A stretch of DNA of 64,000 nucleotides from Bryoerythrophyllum caledonicum (taxonomy: Eukaryota > Streptophyta > Bryopsida > Pottiales > Pottiaceae). Shown piece by piece: positions 23,771-33,200 of the stretch. Below the pieces are notes generated by a model. The model was not told the DNA's origin and searched no databases. It worked only from the letters and a program-made list of their open reading frames with translations. The position numbers were made by a program, and so were the translations under genes. The stretch is taken from contig OZ020514.1 in the NCBI GenBank assembly GCA_963971425.1, forward strand, positions 19,689,406-19,753,405. Reading direction: 5' to 3'. How positions within the stretch are numbered: position 1 is the stretch's first letter; each line of letters begins with the position of its first letter.

Positions 23771-25675
23771 ACGCCTAGTTTTAAGTAATTGGAGATTAAT
23801 TGTATCGTTAAAGCTATCTTTTTGGTTAATTCTTAAGGTTATCTATCTATTTTTAGGAAATTAGGGCTGTTAGCATCACTCTTAAGGGATCCACAAACAA
23901 AGTCTAAACCCCAAGGATCTCCCGTGCCTTAAGGAGGTACATTAGTCCTTTTAAGATTGTGCTTATGCCACTAATTCTTAAACACTTGCCACACTGGGCT
24001 AATGGAAGTTTCCATTAAGTCTCATTGCATTGGTTCTTTAATTATAGTCTTTAAGAATTCAAATTCTTACCTCATGCAAAAACGCTCCACTTTTCACGTC
24101 CGTCCACTCGGTCCACGTGATCACGTTCTTAAGACAATGGTTAGTCTCGAAAATCCCATACACAAGTTAACTTAAGTCTTAAGGAGTTTCAGCTCTTAAG
24201 TCTCCACTTAAGTTCACTTATCCACATTCAATTCTTAAAGACTACGGTGTTTTACACTTACTTCTACCATTTGGTCTTTAAGATCTCTGATTAGTTCTTA
24301 GGACTTCCTTCTCGGTCGTCTCGATGTTGTTAAGGACACAGTCTCTGGCCCTTAGTTCTTAAGTACTCACTTACTCACTTAGGCCTGATTTCTTAAGAAC
24401 CTGCACTATTTAGACCAATTCAGCCCTACAGTGTTCTTAAGTTTCTGTCTTTAAGTCTTCCAGAACCGGGAGTGCATCTCACTAAATGCAAATATTGTCC
24501 CGTATTCTCACTTATACGAACCTTTAAGTCCAAGCCCTTAAGTTTCCTCGTACTTAAGGTCTCACTCTTCATAAGCTCATATACCCAAACTTGGACTTAA
24601 GATTCTTAAGTTTCTATGTTTTCTTCTTAAGTCTTTCTTTGGGATTTATTCCTTATTTTCTCCCTTATGATAGATCCTTAAATACTCACAACTTAGCCTA
24701 CCTTAGAGAATCCCTTCTATTAAGGTTAGACTTAATGCCAATTTTTTATATGCATAATATGACACTCTTGCCATGCATCAAGGTATGCCACTCTTGATGT
24801 TTATTGCATAAATTGCATTAACATGAATAAGAACTCCATTCTTATTCTTATGATACTCAAGTTATGCTCACTCACACTTGAGATCTTATTAAGTACTTAT
24901 GCATCACACACCTTATGCACTAAGTCACTTAATTTCACATTATCTCCATTAATATTTACACTCATGATTAATGCTCCAACACACACACACAAGGTCACAC
25001 CGACGACCATAGTAGTTAGGGTATTTCCCTAATTTATTCCATGAAGAATAAATATACAATGCATTCATGCATAGGAATTTTTTCCACAATTAATACCTAA
25101 TGCATGCACTTGCATTTACAACACACAATGTCAAATTTATTCAATGAAGATCACATATTATTGCAATTATACATATGACTCAAGTCACACACAAGACTCT
25201 ACACATGCAAATTCAATAGTAATTATATATTCATATATAAAATTAAATACTCTTACAACATTAAAAGTCATCAACTAGCTTTTTCACCTAAAGCTAGGGC
25301 TCATTCCAATCTTCCTCCAAGGAATTTCTATGGTAATGGCCAAGAATGCTGAAAATTCAAGCTAGTCAATCTATTCAACATCCAAGAGGTACACCTCTTG
25401 GCAAGAGATTTTCCCTAGTATTAACCATTAAGATTAATTCCACTAAATCTTCACATCTCTTCATATCCATTTATGAAAAGGTACAACCTATCCAAAGGGT
25501 GCGAGTTCAACCCTTTTCCCATTATTTCCTTATTCTTGGATATGAATAGGTACTTCCCAATTAATTAGCTACTTAGTGTAAATTTAATCATTAATTATTT
25601 AATTCTTCATATATCTACAACCCTTTTTACACTTAATTTTCGAAAAAAATCTATTTTTGTCATTTTGGCTCTACA
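23701..25675. mobile_element. Insertion in the LINE, possible solo LTR (1,975 bp)
   Basis: The LINE RNase H text NIQITH / YTHPTLYN is cut by this segment, and the 5-bp GTGTG is present on both sides (23,696-23,700 and 25,676-25,680). The segment ends GGCTCTACA, and TG immediately precedes its left end, so it may be a TG...CA LTR that shares bases with its target. It has no coding content and is notable for dozens of CTTAAG and TTAAGT motifs. It is younger than the LINE. Family unresolved; looks like a fossil without internal genes. Confidence 0.6.
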
Positions 25676-26413
25676 GTGTGTTATTTGGATGTTTAGTAGG
25701 TAGAGTGCATTTATACAATCGGTGAATATATGTGCGGGTTCATTGTTGTATTTTGTTGTGAAGATTTGTAGTGTTTTGTAAATGGCCATGAGTTCTAGTC
25801 TAAGGATATTTTGTAGTTCGTGAAGTCTTTTGGCTAATTTAATTTCCTTAGTAGAATTATATATGCCACAACGAGCTTTTTTCTCTGCGCCAAGAGCGCG
25901 GGCTTATTTGTTCTGGTGGTTTAAAGGAGCCATCAATGTAATAACTATGTGCGGGGTTAAATTTTGAGGTAGTATGAGTTGGATAATTTGGGAGAGGGGG
26001 CGGTGTGACGAAGTAGTTTAATGTATTATTGATATAGTTTAGTTTTGACCCGTTTTTACTACAATTTACGGGGGTCTATATAGGTGTCGGTGGGGCCGGT
26101 TTGTGTATAATCTGTGTATGTTTAAATTGTCTGATATGGAGGTAAGTTCGACAATTTGCTCTAGGGTGCCAAGGGTTTGGTTTTGATGATGGACACATAG
26201 TATTTGTAATGTAGATGGCTCGATTCGGGGTTTTTTTAGCTCAGGTGGAATCGTAGGTTCTTCGTATGGTATTGAGTCTGCCTCAAATATTGCAATTTTA
26301 TGGGAGTCTGGGAATGGGTTTGAGTGTTGGCTGTTGTTTTGGTACCAATTGTTGTTTGGTGTAATGATGATTGTGCTTGTGTTATTTGGATCATGTTTGG
26401 CGGCAAGTCTAAC

Positions 26414-27112
26414 CTAATGTATTGCTTGTTCCAATTCCTTATCGTTGTGGGGGTGAGCTATCCCATTACCGGTCCATTTGTAGTCAAATGCCTTTCCCAG
26501 GGATCCGAATATTTTGTCTCTTTCATAAGGTGAGTAGAATTTTTTTATTTTGGTGGAACATGTGACCGGGGAAGAAAAGTATGATTGTTCGATGTTAAAG
26601 GATGAAATTAGTGAGTCTAAAATGGGAGCGGGTATTGTATATTGCGCAATTTTTAGGGGGTCATTTTTAGGTATTCGATATTTATACCTTTGGTAGAGCG
26701 AGATTAGTTCGGTTTTGAAGGGTTGGGTCGTTGGTCCAATGTTTGTAGGAGTTTGTAGTTTTGTATTGTATTGATTCCATTGCCATTGGAGTCGAGTAAC
26801 GGAGATAGTATGCAAATGTCGGCCATTTTCTTCATATAGATGTACTTGATTGTTGTCCATTTTAATTGTGTTTGAGAATGTAAGGATATCATTTTTGGGG
26901 TTACATTCTGATGTATGGATTTTTAAGAGTGGAATAATTATGGGTGGTATTACGGATCTTGAGTCTGGGAATTGTTCTTGGGGGTGGTGGGCAGAATGAT
27001 ATCCGAATAAATTTTGTTTTGAGTTTTTTGGTAGTATTGTCTTAATTTTTCGATGTTGTGTGTGGAGGTATTGGTGTCGTGTCGTGGGAAAAAGGCTCTT
27101 TGGGGAAGCCAT
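26414..27112 (-). CDS. LINE middle region with a possible methyltransferase-like segment
   Basis: This frame of 232 codons lies between the reverse transcriptase end and RNase H. Its C-terminal part reads RDKIFGSLGKAFDYKWTGNG, then IAHPHNDKELEQAIHWA, then an ITP stretch. FGS-FDY...(N/H)P followed by a helix and a strand ending in P recalls the PCIF1/N6-adenine methyltransferase arrangement, where the NPPF motif would correspond to AHPH here. I could not verify this. It is inferred to be part of the LINE because it keeps order and strand. Alternatively it is an uncharacterised LINE-specific domain. Confidence 0.3.
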   Translation of the reverse strand: MASPKSLFPTTRHQYLHTQHRKIKTILPKNSKQNLFGYHSAHHPQEQFPDSRSVIPPIIIPLLKIHTSECNPKNDILTFSNTIKMDNNQVHLYEENGRHLHTISVTRLQWQWNQYNTKLQTPTNIGPTTQPFKTELISLYQRYKYRIPKNDPLKIAQYTIPAPILDSLISSFNIEQSYFSSPVTCSTKIKKFYSPYERDKIFGSLGKAFDYKWTGNGIAHPHNDKELEQAIH

Positions 27113-27357
27113 TTGTTGTATGTATTATCATTGTGTTGCCATTGGCAAAGATATTTTGTGTAAGTATTTTGTATATTATTTGTATCTGTGTGTTGGATAT
27201 GTTTATGGTGTATGATGTTATTAATGGGATATGTGGTGGGGTTTTTGGAGATGTATGTTGAGGGACGGGGGTGGTATGGATGTTGGGGGTAAGGGGGGTA
27301 GATTGGTAGGGGGATATTCCTTGGAGTGATGCAATTCTTGATGGTGGTGTATGGGTC

Positions 27358-28235
27358 TTAAAGTATATAGGAGTATGGATGTATGTTACAAGGGGTATGA
27401 CATGTGGTGGGGCATGTTTGGTGGCAAAAAAATTGTTTAGCAATGTTTAGAGCACTTTTTAATAGTTTGGATGGGGTGAAGTGGTGGGCTTTGAAATCCT
27501 CATTGTTCATAATGTGTGTGCCGTTAGGTAAAGTAATTTGGTTTAGTTCAAAGATATTTTTTGAGAGGAGTTTTTGTAGAAGTTTTTGGGAGAGATGGGA
27601 ATTGATTGTGTTGTGATTTAGTATTTCTTGGCGCCATAGTATTTCTAGTGGTGAAGGATTAATGAAGAAGTTTGGGAGCGTACTTTTAAGGTGGATTTTA
27701 GTTATGTGTTTTAATAAGAAGAATGTTCGTGTTATCGGTGATCTTATGCAGTCACTTGTTTTAATTCTGGGTATGTTTTTGGCGCCACCGTATTGGGCAA
27801 GTACATAATGAGTAAGTCCATTATATATTTTTCCAAGTCTACCTTTATCATTTAAGGTATTTTGTAGTTGTTCACCTATACATCGGAGATATGCGTTTTT
27901 GAGGGAGAAAGCTTCAAGCCCAAAGAGGTTATGTGGGAGTTGGGATATTGCATTTGACATACATTTTGGTAATCCACATATGATTTTTTGTATGGCTATT
28001 ATTTTTTTATCAAGTTTTTTGATGGCAGGCATAGAATATGGTACACCGTAGAAACTGTATGCCATACCTGGGCGTAGTACGGTATCAATCATTTTTATTT
28101 TTTGTTTCATGGTGGCTGGACATGTTGTTAGTTCATTACATTGTTTGATGAGTTTCGTTGTTGTAGTGTGGATTTGGATTTTTGATTTTTGTGAGGGAAA
28201 AAGGTTTGTACCTAAGTATATGCCATATTTAACTA
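27358..28235 (-). CDS. LINE reverse transcriptase, thumb/connection part
   Basis: The LINE text begins at KYGIYLGTNLFPSQK, just inside the truncation point. The 250-codon open frame starts at 28,110 with MKQKIKMIDTVLRPGMAYS and YGVPYSMPAIKKLDKKI. Non-LTR retrotransposons carry such a stretch directly after the YADD-containing palm. The palm itself is absent because the element stops at about 28,240, where the transposon region begins. Confidence 0.65.
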
Positions 28236-28440
28236 TTTCTGGACTATGAGGTGAATTTTGGACTAAGGACTAAAAGAAAGATCCGGAGATGTGCCTCATA
28301 AAAGATAGTGAAGCATAAAAGTCGAGGAGTTTAGAGTACTATTCAAGCATTAAATGCATCACCAATGACACTTATGAAGGAAGAAATGGCTAGAGCGACC
28401 AAATTTGAATTTAGACAATACGTGAGTCCGTTGCATGCAG

Positions 28441-28626
28441 CCGGATATCTCCGGGTAAATATCAAGGTGGAATTCAGAAGAAGAACCGAGTCCTGAGAAC
28501 AAAAATTAATGGACATACTGTACATCACAAATGTGTGGTTGAGAAAAATGTAGTAGGCAAAAATGGGACAGAGTTGCGGATAGAAAATACTCGCAATTGA
28601 TAGAACATGCAACCGGATATCTCCGG
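28441..28626. repeat. Two CCGGATATCTCCGG variant sites
   Basis: 28,441-28,454 and 28,613-28,626 carry the palindrome with one change (GATATC for GAGATC). They are the leftmost members of the site family and help to set the left limit of copy A. Confidence 0.7.
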
Positions 28627-28742
28627 ATGAAATCAGAGTAAGAGTCCAATACTAAATTGTTTCATTATAAAAAAGTGTCATACAATAAATAAAGGGTGGC
28701 CGTTGCTAAAAGGCGCGTGTAATCTACGGAAAATCGATTCAA

Positions 28743-29198
28743 CTATTCTAATTTTAGTGCTTTACAGATGCCCTCTACCCGTCCAGTATGGTGTCTCCCA
28801 TAAGTTAGATAATGAACTATAGCCTTTCTAGGATTCTTGAATGGATCTAGATCTGCAACAACAACACATTTGGGCCACAAATAATGCCTTGTTCGAGGAT
28901 TAAATGAAGCCTTCTTGAAGATGTGGAGAAACCTAACATAGCTGGGCCTTCGAGTCTGTTTGCTGGCATAGCAAAAAAGAATATCTGATAAGATGTCTGG
29001 GGGCAATAACACTTGGGCCGCCTCCATGAGCCTATCTGGACGCATAGGAGACCAGATCCCGACATTGAAATACCGCAGTAGTATTCGAATAACATGTGCG
29101 GTGTCATCAAAGGAAGGCAGCTGCCCGGATTGGGACTTGGCCGAGTCAAGGACCTCGTCCGAGCAGAGAGGACCACGGAGAGATATGATTATGACCTG
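28743..29198 (-). CDS. Extra FCP1/NIF-like exon
   Basis: Minus-strand text YFNVGIWSPMRPDRLMEAAQ followed later by VVVADLDPFKNPRKAIVHYL resembles the middle and end of an FCP1/NIF phosphatase domain (family pattern: F-VGIWS ... LIDDSPxK ... NPxxAI). An acceptor TTTCGCAG at about 29,199 precedes VIIISLRGP. Upstream, in the presumed intron, is a perfect CCGGAGATCTCCGG at 29,287-29,300. It lies 350 bp past the end of the main ParB-FCP1 gene on the same strand and has no counterpart beside copy B. It could be a second, diverged FCP1-like gene or a relic from an older element copy. The upstream exons were not identified. Confidence 0.45.
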   Translation of the reverse strand, partial: QVIIISLRGPLCSDEVLDSAKSQSGQLPSFDDTAHVIRILLRYFNVGIWSPMRPDRLMEAAQVLLPPDILSDILFCYASKQTRRPSYVRFLHIFKKASFNPRTRHYLWPKCVVVADLDPFKNPRKAIVHYLTYGRHHTGRVEGICKALKLE

Positions 29199-29547
29199 CG
29201 AAATAGATGGCACGACCATAGAATTAGAAATTGAACATTGAAAAGAAGAGAAAATATGGTAGGAGGAACTCAAGTCACATCCTGGACCGGAGATCTCCGG
29301 GTGCCCCTCCCAGACCAACGTTCTGCAGTGGAAATGGTCAGGAGAATACTCAATAGAGTTCACAAATATTAAGGGTGAAGTTTGGGGGCGAGACACCAAC
29401 AATAACAAATAAAATGAAGGACCTCAACAAATAACGTTACTGACAAGAACATTTGTCTTCAAAATTGAAAGGTCAAAATCCGACAGACATTCATGACGAA
29501 ACATTTACAAAGCATAGAGTTAATACTATCCAATATATTTCATTGTT

Positions 29548-30221
29548 CTAAGGCGCCGAAATTATGCCCTTCACCACGGAGCGAGCCTGAGTGGAATTTT
29601 TGTCTACTGGATCACTGACAAACTTCAATTGATTCCGTCTAACAAAGTCGGGAACATCCTCATTTGACGCTAGCAGTCCGGAGAGCCATGGGAGAAACAT
29701 GGTGGTCAACCAGGCTTCACCCAAATTCCCAGTCCATGATGGCGGATGAACTGCGCTGAAGGGATCATTAAGGATGTTCTTTAGTGGGGTATCGTCCACA
29801 AGCAAGACATCTTTAGGAGATGTGGGCGACGCTTTGCTATTATAAACTGTCAGGTCCTTTAGGAAAATTGGCTTCTTTGGATGAGATGGAAGCATATATG
29901 ATGTTTTTGTGCAATCGGCCTGTGTCAGGATTCTGGCGCCTTCCGGAATGGTAGCACCTTTCTTGCGCAACTCCTTGATGATATCCACAATATTCTTTTC
30001 CAGTACACAGCTCCAGAATGAGACAGTAGCCTTCTCTCCCACAAAGTTCAGGATTTCAGTGGAACCAGGCCTTACTTTGATGTCTCTCGGTTGTCCCTGT
30101 TTGAATTCCCCCCTGTGCACAAGAACTCCATTTAAGTCAAACACGACATGATAAACCCGTTGTTGTGTTACCTGATCCTCGATTGGAGGCTCTCGGACGA
30201 TCGTCGTAAACTTCTTCAGAC
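29548..30221 (-). CDS. FCP1/NIF-like phosphatase domain exon (copy A)
   Basis: HAD-type motifs in order: VVFDLNGVLVHRG (motif I), KVRPGSTEILNFVGEKATV then SFWS (motif II region), PIFLKDLTVYN, and DVLLVDDTPLKNILNDPF (the DD motif). FCP1/SCP/NIF phosphatases dephosphorylate proteins such as the RNA polymerase II C-terminal domain. Motif I is normally D-x-D-x-T/V; here it is D-L-N-G-V, so the first Asp is kept but the second is Asn, which should weaken or abolish catalysis. The exon begins after TTGGGTTCAG and ends with a stop at 29,548. The same end is seen in copy B, so it is the true C-terminus. Confidence 0.7.
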
Positions 30222-33200
30222 CTGAACCCAAAATACGAGTACGTCGGCTGAGATGAGGAACTTGTACAGCTTAGAGAAATTGCAAAGATACATATAAAAG
30301 TGTCCCGCACTCACAACCCAGAAATGCTCGATGAAAGAATGAGCACTATATAGATGATGGCACGTAAGTATGAATGTCCATATTAGGCACCTGGGACAGT
30401 AGGTGTAGTATCCCTAGAAGTCTGAGCTACACCAGCGACTTCAGCAGTCTCTGCAAGGTTTCTGCCACCGACATCCTTCGACTGTGTTGATCCGGCCGAC
30501 ACCTGAATACCAGTAATGTAGTGGTAAGAACACGGTCTGCAGAGAGTGCACTGTCTTGAGAACAATCAAGAAGGTTTGATGGACAAGTAACTGTTCACCT
30601 TATCTTTCTGGGCCCTTGTCCGAACTGTAGGCGGAGGAGGAGGAACTTTAGGCACAGGATTCTTCGCGATTGCCTTCTTCTTCTCTTTTTGAGCTAGCTG
30701 CCCGTGGCTCCGTGGAGGGCTGCGCGGAGGGCTCATAACCTGTAATTCACGCAATGTTTGTTGCGCCGATGCCTCATCCATCGTGTGATCAGTGTCACGC
30801 AAAGTCAGGTCCTCGGCAGTCTTGGACACAACTTCTACTTCAAGACGCGTCATGAAAGGGTTGTCCAGCGGGAGATCTCCGGGTGCTCTGTGGGTGTGGT
30901 CGAACTCCAGGCGATCGGACATTGCCGTGTCATCGTCCAGATCTGGCGGAGGAGAACGTTGCCTATCGGAATGCGAATTGGTTTCCATTTGAGAGGGACG
31001 CCGTCTACCGTCCAGAGTAGAGTCGCTTGTTGAACTAGGCGAGGCACGTCGGACAGCAAGATGTGGTTCATCATCGTTTACCTGCAATGGGTCGATTGGG
31101 GTGCCCGCACCGATGATCCGAGCGGCTGTAGCCAAGGACTCGAGTCTAAAATTGGGAACCGCTGATGAACTTGGTTCATTCCGCACATCAACATCAAGCA
31201 TCGTGGCATCAGTCGTCTGCGTCACATTGACGAAGTCAGTGTGGAATACATTAAAACGCAATACGAAATGAAACGGTATCATACACCCGGAGATCTCTGG
31301 TTCAAAGTTGTCCGAGTCTACCGGGGGAACTAAAAATAAACATGGCAATGATAAAGACGAGTCCTAAAGAATGGAGGGCATCCGAATGGAATAAACATCC
31401 GGAGATCTCCGGGTCAGGTAGTATCCGTAGGCGTTATACCTCGCCGGTGTAATTCATCCTCGACATAGCCCGTGTTTGAACCCCAGCGCCTTGGGTCGAC
31501 TCAGTGATGTCAGTCTCCACTAACTCCTCAGGATCGGCGTCGGTAACGTCGGCTAAGATATTCAAGTGGAATTTGAATATTTGTTCTGCGCAGGATTTGG
31601 CATTTACTTTGGCATCTTCGCTGTTCAAAATCTCGAGGACCCGCGCGTCGTGAGTCTGCAAACCAAAAAAAAATTAGGACGACGATATCCAATTCATATA
31701 ACTATATGCGGACCGGAAATCTTAGACATTGGATTGCTTGGGAAGGATGTCTTGCTTACCAAGCCGAGGTATGTAATATGTGGTCCTCCATGAACATTGA
31801 CGACCACCATACCCTCTCTGATGTATCCCGTGAACAGCGAATCGAGGACCGAGATCCTCAGCTGTGGGACACCGGTTTGCTTCCAGCGCTGGATGGTTTC
31901 TTTATGTTGAGCGGCTGAAAAGAAGGCCGGCATTTTTTCGGGGTGGCCTTTGAAGAGCCTCTTGAATGACTGAGCAGGCATCTCGCTTGAATCGTATTCA
32001 TATAGGAATACGCAGTATACTGTCTCCTCGACCCCAATTACTGGAACCGGAAATCCATCACCAGGGTGGGGGAAGTAGTAGACGACATGCGTTGCCCACA
32101 ATTTTACCTTGCCTCTGGACTCTCTCTGCCGAAGACTGATGTACCTCTTTAATTCAACGAATCCTGCGACGTCAGTGATAAGAACCGACGGTGATCTGAC
32201 CCTCGTCCGCCCGTCCTTCGTGTCCACTTCGAGATGGTCAAAAATGGTTCTGAAGTCAAACACATCTAGCACCTGTGCACGGCATATGTCGTCTTTAACG
32301 CGGTAAAGGAAAAAGAAGTAAAAGTGAGGGTCAGTGACGTTACGCCACTGCTGAATGTCCGGCATGATAAGTACTTCGGCGATCTCGCCCCCTCTGTCAG
32401 GCATAACCCTGCAGGTGTATTTGGAGTCGAACAGGGACGTATCATCCGTCGGTGTGGCCTCGGCAGCATCTTCAATGATGTGTTGACTCCAAATGGACAC
32501 GAGGAAGTCTGGAGTGGGGTCGGTATCCTTGTTTATCGCCTTCAGTCGACCCTCAAGCCAAGCTTTACCCTTGGCAGAGTGATTAGCGGCGTCGACCCAG
32601 AACTCGAGCTAGACCCTTCCAATATTCCTGTCTTCGGCAAATGCGTCCCACTGCTCCTTCGTGTATGGGACGAAGTCAGCAGACTTCGAGGGAAGGGGGT
32701 GCGACTTGTATTTAAGCATCAGTTCATTCTTCATAGCACGGACTCTCTTCTCTCTGTTCGCCGCGTTTTCGAGAGTCTCGGCCTGCCCTTTCATAGTACC
32801 TTGGTTTGCCGCTTTGGAGGACTTCACACAGACCTTCTTCTCGAGCACTAATTCCGCGAGGTAGTCTAGGTCTTCAGTGCGCATTTTGTAAAGAGGCTTG
32901 AAGTCGTTCTGCACCAGAGGTTTCCGCTTCAACTTAACAGGGTCCCCCGTCTTCCCGTTGGAGTCTGGTAAGACTCCAGCGACGAACAGCCTGTCGATTC
33001 GGATCCACTTCTGGACCACCGCATCATCCATCTCAAATAGAAGTGGGACCTTCGTGTCTTTGGGGTCTGTTTTACCGAGGTGTGTAAAAACCGTTGGCAC
33101 CACTTGCCGTTGGAACGTCTACAATGAAAACAATTACAGGGTGTAAGCAGCCGGAGATCTCCGGATGATTGGTTTGGTTGCTGTGAGGATAGAGCACATC

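Larger units (their letters stand above)
22185..28240 (-). mobile_element. 5'-truncated LINE with RNase H and restriction-like endonuclease
   Basis: Read on the minus strand, 28.24 to 27.36 kb encodes the end of a non-LTR reverse transcriptase (KYGIYLGTNLFPSQK, then RPGMAYSFYGVPYSMPAIKK). A second region at 27.1-26.4 kb holds a possible methyltransferase-like segment. RNase H (IDGSF at about 25.9 kb, RLELMAIYKTLQ, FTDCINALYLL, then VRTHANIDGNEQADKLAKEG at about 23.55 kb) is followed by a zinc-finger segment (CPICSSTDRDTWLHVLLKC) and a PD-(D/E)xK endonuclease-like end (KPDILCVRG and IQFIEFTYCND). This order recalls Dualen/RandI-type LINEs of green algae. The 5' part (most of RT and any ORF1) is missing, frames shift two or three times between 27.4 and 25.8 kb, and a 1.98-kb insertion splits the RNase H. 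The exact 3' edge is uncertain. Confidence 0.75.
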
